A stretch of DNA of 13,104 bases, from the NCBI RefSeq assembly GCF_024793945.1, contig NZ_JANUSD010000030.1:1-13104 (forward strand), given 5' to 3'. A program made the translations under genes and the position numbers. The notes under the pieces are model-generated. The model was not told the origin of the DNA and searched no databases. It saw only the letters and a list, made by a program, of their open reading frames with translations. This DNA comes from Emticicia fluvialis (GTDB taxonomy: Bacteria; Bacteroidota; Bacteroidia; Cytophagales; Spirosomataceae). This document shows positions 1-7,688 of the stretch, one piece after another (within the stretch, counting starts at the first letter, position 1; every line of letters starts with the position of its first letter).

Positions 1-2
1 TG

Positions 3-71
3 CAAAACAGTATCAAAATGAAAACCTATAAAACAAAAAACAGAAGCAACACGAAGGCTACTTCTGTCTAA
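3..71 (+). CDS. Transposase C-terminal fragment (partial, runs off the left edge)
   Basis: An open frame enters from the left edge and ends at TAA 69-71. The visible 22 residues are strongly basic (K/R/N/T-rich, ending NTKATSV), as expected for the tail of an IS transposase. The same peptide is encoded on the opposite strand at the right edge, where it is open for six more codons. Its identity as a transposase is inferred from the repeat context and the terminal-repeat-like sequence, since no catalytic motif is in the window. Confidence 0.4.
   Translation, partial: QNSIKMKTYKTKNRSNTKATSV
35..67 (-). terminator. Rho-independent terminator inside the IS end, facing left
   Basis: On the minus strand, an 11-bp stem (ACAGAAGTAGC pairing with GTTGCTTCTGT, two G-U pairs) closes a 6-base loop. 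A run of six T follows, then GTTTTAT. It lies about 70 bp past the stop of the fucosidase gene and would end that transcript. It overlaps the last codons of the transposase fragment on the other strand. Confidence 0.7.
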
Positions 72-134
72 AAAATGTATTTTTACTATTATTAATCCTG
101 TATCGCTATTTTAGGACTAGTCATAAATATCACC

Positions 135-1460
135 TTAATTGGCAGGTGTATTATATAGCTCAATATTTGATATCATGGGCTTGGCTAACGTGCCTGAAAC
201 AGTAACGCGAACATCTTTAGCATTTACTTGCGGAAAATACACAATGCGTTTATGCCCGATAGTAGTGGCAGTTGCAACTGTTTTCCATTCATTGTTTTCT
301 TTTACCTGTACTGCAAATTCGTTGATTCGTTGTCCGTAACGGATATCTTCCTGCACAACCAGACAGTTAAAAGTTTGTGCCTTGTTCAATGAAATATCAT
401 AACTGTCAGCACCCGTTTTTTTTGTAAAAGTACCTTTCTTTAACAGATTTTTACTGAAATACTCATCGCGTAATTTCTTAAATTCCAGCAAGGCTTTTGC
501 ATCATTTTCATGAACCAGCCCCCGGTTATCAACCGGAATATTCAGCAATAAGTTGGCGCCTCTGCCTACAGATTTATTCCAGATATCCATCAATGCCTGA
601 GGAGTCTTTACTTTATCGTCTTCGTTTTTATGATAGAACCAACCCGGGCGTATAGATACATCGCATTCAGCCGGAATCCAGTGCGTGCCATTGGCATCGC
701 CCACGTTCAGGTGTTTGGGCTTGTCGTAGGCAGGAAACAACGCTGCGCCATTGATGGTACTCCAGCAGGTTTCGCCGGCAAAGCCGCTTTCATTGCCCAC
801 CCAGCGGATATCAGGGCCGGCATCGCTGAAAATTAATGCGTGTGGCTGATAGGTTTTCACGGTTTTGTTAAACAAAGGGAAATCATACACCTGTTTTTTG
901 CCATTAGGGCCTTCGCCATTAGCGCCATCAAACCATACTTCAAACAAGTCGCCGTATTGGGTCGTAATTTCTTTCAGCATATTTACATATACCTGGTTGT
1001 ATTCCGGGGTTCCGTAGGTAGGGTGGTTTCTGTCCCACGGAGAAATGTAAATTCCCATTTTCAATCCATATTCTTTACAGGCGGCCGATAGTTCTTTCAG
1101 AACGTCTCCTTTACCGTTTTTCCACGGAGACTCTCTTACCGTATGCGTTGAATATCTGCTGGGGTACAACGCAAAGCCATCATGGTGTTTAGCTGTAATA
1201 ATAATGCCTTTCATACCTGCGGCTTTGCAGATTCTGGCCCATTGGCGGCAATCAAGCTGGGTAGGGTTAAAAACGTCTTCTTTCTCTTTGCCATCTCCCC
1301 ATTCTTTGTCGGTAAAAGAGTTGGGTCCAAAATGTACAAAGGCATAATATTCTAAATTGTGCCATTTAAGTTGGTCGGCCATTGGGGTAGCGCCAAAAGG
1401 CTTGGGGGTTTGTGCCATTGCCATGCCTGCAAGCAGGCACAGAATAATGATTTTTCTCAT
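135..1460 (-). CDS. Secreted alpha-L-fucosidase, glycoside hydrolase family 29
   Basis: This exo-glycosidase is predicted to release terminal L-fucose from glycans by a retaining mechanism. I place the start at 1460 rather than the in-frame upstream ATG at 1502, because the protein then opens with a clear signal peptide, MRKIIILCLLAGMAMAQ, probably cleaved before the Gln; export to the periplasm or cell surface follows. Counting from that start, AKHHDGF (about residues 90-96) is the conserved substrate-pocket motif. VWFDGANGEG carries the likely nucleophile Asp178, and Glu224 in WVGNESG is a candidate acid/base. The FDGAN form resembles the GH29-B subgroup (alpha-1,3/1,4-fucosidases), but specificity is inference. 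The C-terminal ~100 residues look like a beta-sandwich (ending SNIELYN). The length of about 441 residues is complete for the family. The gene stands alone, has its own promoter-like box, and ends 12 bp from the IS remnant. No SusC/SusD genes are nearby in the window. Confidence 0.93.
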   Translation of the reverse strand: MRKIIILCLLAGMAMAQTPKPFGATPMADQLKWHNLEYYAFVHFGPNSFTDKEWGDGKEKEDVFNPTQLDCRQWARICKAAGMKGIIITAKHHDGFALYPSRYSTHTVRESPWKNGKGDVLKELSAACKEYGLKMGIYISPWDRNHPTYGTPEYNQVYVNMLKEITTQYGDLFEVWFDGANGEGPNGKKQVYDFPLFNKTVKTYQPHALIFSDAGPDIRWVGNESGFAGETCWSTINGAALFPAYDKPKHLNVGDANGTHWIPAECDVSIRPGWFYHKNEDDKVKTPQALMDIWNKSVGRGANLLLNIPVDNRGLVHENDAKALLEFKKLRDEYFSKNLLKKGTFTKKTGADSYDISLNKAQTFNCLVVQEDIRYGQRINEFAVQVKENNEWKTVATATTIGHKRIVYFPQVNAKDVRVTVSGTLAKPMISNIELYNTPAN

Positions 1461-1522
1461 GTGCGTTAGTTTTAGGTAAAACCTGTCAATAGACCCGGTC
1501 ATCTACTGTTTGTAAAGTGGGC

Positions 1523-1551
1523 CAAAAATAGCAAATTTATATAATTGACAA
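1523..1551 (-). promoter_or_regulatory. Bacteroidota-type housekeeping promoter for the fucosidase gene
   Basis: On the minus strand TTG (1551-1549) is followed after 18 bases by TATTTTTG (1530-1523), matching the phylum's TTG / TAnnTTTG consensus. It lies about 60 bp upstream of the chosen fucosidase start and just past the histidine kinase stop. It supports separate transcription of the fucosidase. Confidence 0.5.
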
Positions 1552-1568
1552 GGATTAATTTTACGGCT

Positions 1569-2885
1569 TCAAAAGCCAATCCTGAAAACTGTCAGCCTGT
1601 CTGGATTGGTTTTGAGCGAATACTGAAACCCATGATTAACCAGTATTTCACGAATCAGGGTAAGGCCTATTCCCTGTCCGTTTTCTTTGGTGGTGAAAAA
1701 TGGAGAGAAAATCTGTTGCTCGGCGTCTGTAGAAATACCTGCGCCGTTGTCTTCAATTAATAATTGTTTAGGGCGGAATGTATTACTAATAACAATCTGG
1801 CCTTTTTCCTGCCAATCGGGGTTCTTCTTTTTGCGCAGTTCTATTGACTCAATGGCATTTTTTATAATATTGATAATTACCTGCTCTAACTGATGCACAT
1901 CAGCCATAATTAAAAAAGGCATTTCGGTAAGATGTGCTTCAATCTGAATGCCCAATTGTGAGGCTTTATATTCCATAAGTCTGCTTGAGTTTCGCAGCAG
2001 TTCATTCAAATCTGACTTAACAGGCCGGGGTTCAGGCAGACGAACCATATCTGCAAAATTCCGCATAAAATGGTTCAGGTGGTTATTCCTCTGGATAGCA
2101 ATTTCCAGTGCATATTTTAGCTCAGAATCATGTTCCTGCATCTGCACGGTGGTATCAAGAATTGAATTGACAGAACCAATTGAGTTGTTTACCTCATGTG
2201 CCATCATCCGTATTACCTTTCCGTATGCTTTCTTTTCGGCATTCAGAATCTCAACCGTCAGCTCTTCAATCATGATAAAGTAACGCGGAAAGCCGCGGTC
2301 AATAAAATGCGATTTCTGACATTTATACGTTTGTATACCATTCAATGCTATCGTGCGCGATTCTCCGGTTTTAAGGGTGCTGATAGCCTGCAAAAGTGGG
2401 TGGTCGAAGTAAAAAACAGATTTACCCAGCAGCTGGTGCGCATTCATATTTAAAATTTCACCAACCTTGGGGTTTATATTGGCAATATTATCGTCAAAGT
2501 CCAGAATCAAAATACCCGTTGGTGATGTTTGTACCAGTTTCTCAAGAAAATAATGTTGCTGTTCCTGCCGGGTGCGTTCTTGTCTGAGTTGGTCTACCAT
2601 GCCGTTATAAACATCAATCAGCTCGTCCATTTCCAGCTTACCTACTTTTAAGAATTTTACATTAAAATCTTTATCGCGCATGGCATTTACACCTGTCATA
2701 AGCAGACGGATGGGGGCAATCAGGTCACGATACAATTGCCAGGAAATAAAGATTGAAGCCAGAATAAAAATCTCTGAGAAAATAAACAGTAGTTTGTTGC
2801 TTTTGAATATGAAAAAAGAGAGGCCAATCACAATAATATGAATGACCACCATAAAAAGTATAAACTTAGTCCGTATCTTCATCAT
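1569..2885 (-). CDS. Membrane-bound sensor histidine kinase (HAMP-PAS-HisKA-HATPase)
   Basis: It autophosphorylates on histidine and is expected to pass the phosphate to the sigma54-type regulator encoded just upstream. Two adjacent membrane helices (about residues 8-27 and 31-50) are joined by only a few residues, so there is almost no periplasmic sensor domain. A HAMP-like linker (about 50-105) and a PAS domain (about 110-205, opening TSPTGILILDFDDNIANINP) follow. The dimerisation/phosphoacceptor helix carries MAHEVNNSIGSV with His230; the usual Pro after HExxN is replaced by Ser. The ATPase domain has the N-box (IINIIKNAIES, Asn343), G1 (IEDNGAGIS, Asp379), an F-box (FSPFFTTK) and G2 (GQGIGLTL). 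The first two codons are both ATG (2885, 2882). The start overlaps the end of the regulator by 20 bp, which indicates translational coupling. All catalytic boxes are intact at 438 residues. Confidence 0.93.
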   Translation of the reverse strand: MMKIRTKFILFMVVIHIIVIGLSFFIFKSNKLLFIFSEIFILASIFISWQLYRDLIAPIRLLMTGVNAMRDKDFNVKFLKVGKLEMDELIDVYNGMVDQLRQERTRQEQQHYFLEKLVQTSPTGILILDFDDNIANINPKVGEILNMNAHQLLGKSVFYFDHPLLQAISTLKTGESRTIALNGIQTYKCQKSHFIDRGFPRYFIMIEELTVEILNAEKKAYGKVIRMMAHEVNNSIGSVNSILDTTVQMQEHDSELKYALEIAIQRNNHLNHFMRNFADMVRLPEPRPVKSDLNELLRNSSRLMEYKASQLGIQIEAHLTEMPFLIMADVHQLEQVIINIIKNAIESIELRKKKNPDWQEKGQIVISNTFRPKQLLIEDNGAGISTDAEQQIFSPFFTTKENGQGIGLTLIREILVNHGFQYSLKTNPDRLTVFRIGF

Positions 2886-4239
2886 GCGGGATATTATATT
2901 TCTCCAATCTACGATATAAAGCGCTTCGGGTCAAGCCTAATGCCTTGGCAACAGTCATCACCTTGCCTTTATGAAATTCGATGGCTTTCTTTATCATTTG
3001 CACTTCCATTTCTTCAAGTGTCATACTACCTACCTCGGGTAACGCATTTGAACCCGCTTTTTTTACAGATGGCTGCCATTGCGCCTGAAAATCGGCGGCG
3101 TCGAGTGTATCATGATGGCTTACAAGAATAGTACGCTCTACCAGGTTTTTCAACTGGCGGATATTGCCGGGCAATGGCAATTGTTTCAGCCACTTCATTG
3201 CCTCTAGTGTTACTTTCAGTTGAGGTCGGTTGTAAATTTCCCGCAGATTCTGAACAAAGAAGTTAACCAGCAGCGGAATATCGCCGGGTCTCTTACGTAA
3301 AGGTGGCAGATTAATGGTAATGAGGTTGATGCGGTAAAGTAAATCTTCTCTGAATCCGCCTGATTGTACATTTTCTTCCAGATTTTTATTGGTAGCACAA
3401 ACCACCCGTACGTCTAATGTTTTGGTGCGGCTGTTGCCCAGTACTTCATAAGTACGGTCTTGTAGCACACGAAGCAATTTTACCTGGCTGCTCATGTCCA
3501 GGTCACCAATTTCATCTAAAAAAATGGTTCCTTTGTTGGCCATTTCAAAACGGCCGGCGCGGTCAAAGCGGGCATCGGTAAAAGCGCCACGCACATGCCC
3601 GAACATTTCAGACTCAAACAAACTGGTAGAAATGCCACCCAGATTGACTTTCACAAAGGGCTTTCTGTTTCTTTGGCTGTTCTGGTGAATAGCCTCGGCA
3701 ATCAGTTCTTTCCCGGTACCGCTTTCGCCCATAATCAGCACCGATGCATCAGTTGACGCAACTCTTCCGATTGTTTCAAGTATCTTCAGAAATTCGGCAT
3801 CCTCGCCAATCAACTGGCTGAAATTATACTGGGCATCCAGCTTTTTGCGGGTAAGTGTAAGCGTTTTTTTCTCCGATAAATCCAGAATAGTTCTGATAGA
3901 TTGCATCAGATGCGCGTTTTGCCAGGGTTTATTAATGAAGTCGCTTGCACCGAGTTTCATGCCGCTTACTGCCAAATCAATAGTTGCCCAACCCGTAATT
4001 AGTATAACCGGAATAGTACTGTTTATTTTCTTGATTTTAGTTAACAGGCTCAATCCGTCAATCCCTGAAGTATCGTTAGAAAAATTCATATCCAGTATTA
4101 TAAGATCTGGCACGTCTAATTCCAGAAACGCCAGCGCTTCCTGCTGTGAACCCACAGCCACAACATCAAAACCCTCTTTCTTCATTAAAAGAGAAAGAGA
4201 AGTACGAACAGCTATGTCATCGTCAATGATTAAGAGCAT
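2866..4239 (-). CDS. NtrC-family sigma54-dependent response regulator
   Basis: This enhancer-binding protein activates sigma54 RNA polymerase when phosphorylated. The receiver domain (1-115) has the acidic cluster DDD6-8, phosphoacceptor Asp50 in LIILDMNF, Thr82 and Lys104 in the NKP motif. The AAA+ domain (about 142-375) has Walker A GESGTGKE (171-178), Walker B GTIFLDE (237-243) and the conserved NLGGIS and LPLPGNIRQLKNL stretches. The sigma54-contact loop reads GAFTDA (218-223) instead of GAFTGA. The C-terminus (about 425-450, VAKALGLTRSALYRRLEKY) is a Fis-type helix-turn-helix. It is followed by the kinase gene with a 20-bp overlap. It lies directly downstream of the export genes on the same strand, and a sigma54-like promoter lies before the first of those, so it is most likely their activator (inference). 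Confidence 0.95.
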   Translation of the reverse strand: MLLIIDDDIAVRTSLSLLMKKEGFDVVAVGSQQEALAFLELDVPDLIILDMNFSNDTSGIDGLSLLTKIKKINSTIPVILITGWATIDLAVSGMKLGASDFINKPWQNAHLMQSIRTILDLSEKKTLTLTRKKLDAQYNFSQLIGEDAEFLKILETIGRVASTDASVLIMGESGTGKELIAEAIHQNSQRNRKPFVKVNLGGISTSLFESEMFGHVRGAFTDARFDRAGRFEMANKGTIFLDEIGDLDMSSQVKLLRVLQDRTYEVLGNSRTKTLDVRVVCATNKNLEENVQSGGFREDLLYRINLITINLPPLRKRPGDIPLLVNFFVQNLREIYNRPQLKVTLEAMKWLKQLPLPGNIRQLKNLVERTILVSHHDTLDAADFQAQWQPSVKKAGSNALPEVGSMTLEEMEVQMIKKAIEFHKGKVMTVAKALGLTRSALYRRLEKYNIPHDEDTD

Positions 4240-4248
4240 TTTTCAATG

Positions 4249-4387
4249 TTTTCGTAGAGACGTATTGCGATACGTCTCTGGAGGCCTATCTATTCAATTA
4301 GATTCAATTTTATAGTATTTTGAAAAAATAGATGGATTTGTGTATTTCAGTCCTCTGAAGACGTAATGCATTACGTCTCTACAAAAA
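4249..4387. repeat. REPIN-like element: two inverted GTAG-hairpin repeats
   Basis: Bases 4249-4286 and the reverse complement of 4350-4387 align without gaps over 38 bp with 30 identities. Both share the core TTTTnGTAGAGACGTA. Each half is itself a palindrome: arms AGAGACGTAT / ATACGTCTCT around TGCG at 4256-4279, and a perfect 20-bp palindrome AGACGTAATGCATTACGTCT at 4359-4378. Two head-to-head GTAG-led hairpins with a 63-bp spacer is the architecture of a REP doublet (REPIN/BIME). The spacer also holds ATCTATT / AATAGAT arms. It sits in the gap between the second permease and the response regulator, inside the presumed leader of the latter. No RAYT transposase is in the window. Confidence 0.7.
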
Positions 4388-4407
4388 TGGTTTTAGAGTT
4401 TTAATTA

Positions 4408-4440
4408 CAAATATAGCCAATAATCGCATGCCCTCTGCAA
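4408..4440 (-). promoter_or_regulatory. Bacteroidota-type promoter upstream of the response regulator
   Basis: On the minus strand TTG (4440-4438) precedes TATATTTG (4415-4408) by 22 bases, fitting TTG / TAnnTTTG with spacing at the long end of the known range. It starts just after the permease stop, so the regulator-kinase pair could be made without the export operon. The transcript would carry the REPIN-like hairpins in its roughly 160-nt leader. Confidence 0.4.
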
Positions 4441-4445
4441 GTAAA

Positions 4446-5603
4446 TCAATCCTCCCGCAATGCAACGGCCGGATAAATCTCTGAGGCCTGCTTGCTAGGG
4501 AACAACGCACATACAATAACTAAAATGTATATAGATAAAACCGCCAGCACAATGCCAGTAACGTATACCAGGGCTTCGACGTCAAATACATTCATGATCG
4601 GAAACTGAACGGCAAAAAATAAGCCTAGTATTACACCAAAAGTGGTAATAACGGTGGTTTCTCCTACAAAATGCCAAAGGATGTTACTCTGTGTGGCACC
4701 AATGGCGCGGCGTACGCCGATTTCCTGTTTGCGTCGGCTGATTGTCTGAAACAATACGCCAAAAAGGCCAAGTGTAACATTGAAAATAAGAAAGCCACAT
4801 ACTATCAGTAGTATCAGAATAGGTATCCAGATAATACGGTTTTTGTTGGCTTTCATGTTTTCCAGGTGCTGAATTTCAACAGACCAGTCTTTGCCCAGTT
4901 GCACCAGTTCTTTAGAAAGTTTGGCCTCAGTTTCAACAGAAGTGCCCGGTTTTACTCTTATCAGCATTTCAGAATTCCATGCTTCAAGTGGCTGTATGAG
5001 GCAGGCAGATTCAGGCTGAAAATCATTTTCGAATTTAAAATGGCCAATCACACCTACCACCTGACGCCGGCCGTCATCTTTCCCTATAATTTTACCGAGG
5101 GCATTTTCATTGCCAAACAATTTTTCTTTCAGATACTGCGTAATAATTACCGGCCTTATTTTATTTACTTTATCGGCCTCGGTAAACCAACGGCCCTCAG
5201 ACAATGGCATTTTCAGCACGTCAGGATAAGTTGGGTCAACATTCATCATCTCGGTAAGTGTGCTGTTGTTCTTGTAATTAATTACATTATTTGAAGAACT
5301 GAAACTATATGGAAGGTTACTGGATGAGAATGAGAACGCCTCTATTTCAGGAAATGTTTTAATTTTTTGCTTTACCAGATCTCTGTAAATAGTTCTCAGG
5401 CTATCGCTTTCAGTATTAAAATCAATAAAAGCTGCCCATACGTTTTCGTGGTCAATGCCAGATGGCTTTGAGTAATTACGATAGTTGTAAAAACTAAGGC
5501 TCCAGACCGCAAACAATATCAGGAAGGAAATGAAAATTTCGAGCATCATCAGGAAGTTGCTCTTTTTTTTCTTCCATATTAATTTAAAAAGGTGCTTAAA
5601 CAT
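4446..5603 (-). CDS. ABC transporter permease, MacB/FtsX type (second permease)
   Basis: This inner-membrane subunit transmits ATPase motion to the periplasm. Layout at 385 residues: one N-terminal membrane helix (about 17-38), a large periplasmic MacB_PCD-type domain (about 40-255), then three helices (about 257-283, 310-330, 345-367). After helix 2 comes the coupling motif EIGVRRAIGAT (294-304), where this family meets the ATPase. The C-terminus (ASEIYPAVALRED) is the standard ending of FtsX-type permeases. It follows the first permease after 34 bp and is similar in architecture but not closely similar in sequence, so the pair probably forms a heterodimer. The substrate cannot be read from the sequence. 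Macrolide, peptide, lipid or siderophore export are all known for the family. Confidence 0.9.
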   Translation of the reverse strand: MFKHLFKLIWKKKKSNFLMMLEIFISFLILFAVWSLSFYNYRNYSKPSGIDHENVWAAFIDFNTESDSLRTIYRDLVKQKIKTFPEIEAFSFSSSNLPYSFSSSNNVINYKNNSTLTEMMNVDPTYPDVLKMPLSEGRWFTEADKVNKIRPVIITQYLKEKLFGNENALGKIIGKDDGRRQVVGVIGHFKFENDFQPESACLIQPLEAWNSEMLIRVKPGTSVETEAKLSKELVQLGKDWSVEIQHLENMKANKNRIIWIPILILLIVCGFLIFNVTLGLFGVLFQTISRRKQEIGVRRAIGATQSNILWHFVGETTVITTFGVILGLFFAVQFPIMNVFDVEALVYVTGIVLAVLSIYILVIVCALFPSKQASEIYPAVALRED

Positions 5604-5637
5604 AGTTATAAAAATATTAATGTTTTTAAAATGGGTA

Positions 5638-6891
5638 TCATTCTCCGCCCCGTAAGGCTGTTACTACCTGTAGCCTTGACATACGCCAGGCTGGATAAAC
5701 ACCAGATAACAAACCAAATGCCAGGCTTACAAGAATGGCTACCAGAAAAACTTTCCAGTTAATGGTCAGGTCGGCGTAGTTAATCATGCCACTGGTATTA
5801 ATAAAATAAATAACACCAACTGAAAGAATAAGCGCTATTAACCCACCAATTAATGTTAGTATGAGGTTTTCTATAATAAACTGGTAGGTAAGTACTTTTG
5901 AAGATGCGCCAAACGCCTTACGTATGCCGATTTCAGACGCCCGCTCCAGAATGCGGCTGATGTTAACATTAATCAGGTTAATTGCCGGTAAAGACATAAA
6001 CAACAAGGCAAACCCCATAAGCGCTATATAAAAATACTGGATGCTTTTGCTCTCGTCTGCATGTAAAAACTGAGCTAAAAATGAACCCACATAGGTGTCG
6101 GCAGTTGAAGAGGCTTTGTTAGGTTTAAACCATTTATCTGTACTTATAAGCGGCACTTTCTTCATGATTGACTGATACTCTGCCTTTATTTTAGGAAAAT
6201 CTTCTTTGCTTTTGGCCAGCAAAAACACCAGATAACTACCGTTAAGGCTTTGCTTGGTCTGATCTACTTTTTTAGTATTATAAGGCATGTAAATGTCTGA
6301 AGCCACATAGATACGCGTAACAGGCGTGCCACGCACCACGCCAATAATGCGGTAGTTGACGTTATCTACTTCCATTGTTTTCCCGACAACCGATACCCCC
6401 TTGCCAAAGTATTTGTCGCGCGTGTCATCATTAATTACAATCACGTAATCATTATTATCTATGTTCTGCTGGGTGTAGGGTTTACCTTCCAGAAAATCAA
6501 AATCAGTCACATTCCAGAAATTGGCATCGGTATGCTTATACATCAGTTTTATTTTATTCTGCCTTGCATAAGCATTAATGGTATTCGGGAAACTCCCGAA
6601 GGCTACCATTTCAGGGGTTGTCATCTTCCTTACATAATTGTTTATAAAGTAGAGGCTCACCGGCGAACTCTGCATGCCTTGTTGGGTGGTGTCCTGCTGC
6701 ACCATTCTTGAGATATACAGTGTACGGTCTCTTTTTAATTCAGGGTAGCCCGCAGAAATCAGGTGGTCTATAAAGGCCGTAATGACTACCAGTATCAGTA
6801 AGGTGAAACTGATACCGAACAGGCTGATAAAGGTGAAGAATTTCCGGCGTTTCAGTACCGCAAATGTTATTTTTAAATAATTCTTTAACAT
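5638..6891 (-). CDS. ABC transporter permease, MacB/FtsX type (first permease)
   Basis: At 417 residues it has a cytoplasmic N-terminal stretch, a first helix at about 20-42, and a periplasmic domain of about 240 residues. Three C-terminal helices follow (about 286-308, 336-364, 382-402). The coupling motif EIGIRKAFGAS is at 320-330, and the end PAWRMSRLQVVTALRGGE is typical of MacB-like permeases. It lies between the ATPase gene (103-bp gap with short repeats) and the second permease (34-bp gap). Unlike E. coli MacB, the ATPase is a separate polypeptide here, so the exporter is assembled from one ATPase and two different permeases. The function as half of an efflux or lipid/peptide exporter is inferred from the family. 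Confidence 0.9.
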   Translation of the reverse strand: MLKNYLKITFAVLKRRKFFTFISLFGISFTLLILVVITAFIDHLISAGYPELKRDRTLYISRMVQQDTTQQGMQSSPVSLYFINNYVRKMTTPEMVAFGSFPNTINAYARQNKIKLMYKHTDANFWNVTDFDFLEGKPYTQQNIDNNDYVIVINDDTRDKYFGKGVSVVGKTMEVDNVNYRIIGVVRGTPVTRIYVASDIYMPYNTKKVDQTKQSLNGSYLVFLLAKSKEDFPKIKAEYQSIMKKVPLISTDKWFKPNKASSTADTYVGSFLAQFLHADESKSIQYFYIALMGFALLFMSLPAINLINVNISRILERASEIGIRKAFGASSKVLTYQFIIENLILTLIGGLIALILSVGVIYFINTSGMINYADLTINWKVFLVAILVSLAFGLLSGVYPAWRMSRLQVVTALRGGE

Positions 6892-6908
6892 ATTTGTTAA
6901 TATTAATT

Positions 6909-6949
6909 TAGTGATTGAGTGAATGAGTGGTTACGAATTAGCGATTTTG
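6909..6949. repeat. Short GAATTAG/GTGAATGA repeat segment downstream of the ATPase gene
   Basis: TAGTGATTGAGTGAATGAGTGG is followed by ACGAATTAGCGATTTTG, built from degenerate 7-9-base units such as GTGAATGA and GAATTAGC. The reverse complement of 7811-7847, on the other side of the ATPase gene, has the same order of words (TAGTGAATGCGTGAATGA, then CGAATTAGCG). It is non-coding and fills much of the gap between the ATPase and first permease genes. Confidence 0.5.
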
Positions 6950-6994
6950 AAATAGTGATTAATTTCATGGCATAATTGAAAACCCACTCAATTT

Positions 6995-7660
6995 TTACAT
7001 TACCTGAGTGCCATCAAACAGGCGAACCAGCCGATTGGTCTTTTTTGCCATGTTTTCATCGTGCGTTACCATCACAATAGTAGTGCCTTCGTTTTTATTC
7101 AGGTTGATGAGTATATCCATGATTTCGTTACCCATGGCACTATCCAGGTTCCCGGTAGGTTCATCGGCCAGAATAATTTCAGGACGCCCCACAATGGCAC
7201 GGGCAATGGCAACGCGCTGTTTTTGTCCGCCGGAAAGCTGTGAGGGGTAATGTTTCATGCGGTTGCTCAAACCTACTTTTTGTAATGCTTCGGTGGCTAA
7301 TCTGGTGCGCTCGCTGGCTGATGATGCGCGATACAGCAATGGCAATTCTACGTTGTCAATTACAGGCAGGTCATTAATGAGGTGGTAACTCTGAAAAATA
7401 AAACCCAGCTTTTGATTGCGGAAGTGCGCCAGTTTTTTGTCAGAAAAATTATTGATAACTTCATTGCCTACCGTGATTTCTCCTTTCGAAGGTTCATCAA
7501 GCAGGCCCATAATATTCAGCAGGGTACTTTTACCGCAGCCGGATGGACCCATAATTGAAAGAAATTCTCCTTTGGCCACCTCAAGATTAATTTCATTGAG
7601 CGCCAGGGTTTCAATGGCACTAGTGCGATAAACTTTTTCGATGTTTTTTAACTTAATCAT
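6995..7660 (-). CDS. ABC transporter ATP-binding protein, LolD/MacB type
   Basis: This is the cytoplasmic ATPase that powers the exporter. At 221 residues it is a single nucleotide-binding domain with every motif intact: Walker A GPSGCGKST (38-46), Q-loop Gln90 in FIFQSYHL, signature LSGGQKQRVAIARA (142-155), Walker B IILADEP with catalytic Glu167, D-loop NLDSAMG, and switch His200 in VMVTHDENMA. The insertion after the Q-loop and the LADEPTGNLD wording place it in the LolD/MacB/FtsE class that pairs with FtsX-type permeases. Two such permease genes follow on the same strand. It is preceded by the TolC-like gene after 185 bp of repeat-rich non-coding DNA, a long gap for an operon, so a secondary promoter or processing site there is possible. 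Confidence 0.95.
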   Translation of the reverse strand: MIKLKNIEKVYRTSAIETLALNEINLEVAKGEFLSIMGPSGCGKSTLLNIMGLLDEPSKGEITVGNEVINNFSDKKLAHFRNQKLGFIFQSYHLINDLPVIDNVELPLLYRASSASERTRLATEALQKVGLSNRMKHYPSQLSGGQKQRVAIARAIVGRPEIILADEPTGNLDSAMGNEIMDILINLNKNEGTTIVMVTHDENMAKKTNRLVRLFDGTQVM

Positions 7661-7688
7661 AATTTATTGAGAGTTTAACTTTTTAATT

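Larger units (their letters stand above)
1..123 (+). mobile_element. Truncated insertion-sequence end (3' part), left copy
   Basis: Bases 1-123 are the reverse complement of 12964-13086 with one mismatch (position 106 versus 12981). The segment holds the end of an open frame that looks like a transposase C-terminus (stop at 69-71) and a terminator hairpin. Similarity stops abruptly after the GGACTAGTCA at 114-123. The right copy continues for 19 more bases to a GAGGCTGTCTAAAAAG terminus, so the left copy has lost its outer terminal repeat. The IS family is not identifiable from this piece. The terminal sequence resembles IS1182-type ends seen in Bacteroidota, but that is from memory and uncertain. 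Confidence 0.65.

Noticed and set aside
1461..1502. Upstream in-frame start adding 14 residues to the fucosidase
   Set aside because: The extension would put polar residues before the signal peptide, while the ATG at 1460 gives a standard secretion signal directly.
3845..4315. 156-codon open frame on the plus strand opposite the response regulator
   Set aside because: It is a mirror frame of a well-supported gene, has no recognisable domain or start signal, and its composition follows from the codons of the other strand.
4866..5294. 142-codon plus-strand open frame opposite the second permease
   Set aside because: It lies wholly within a gene with clear family motifs and shows no protein-like pattern or upstream signal.
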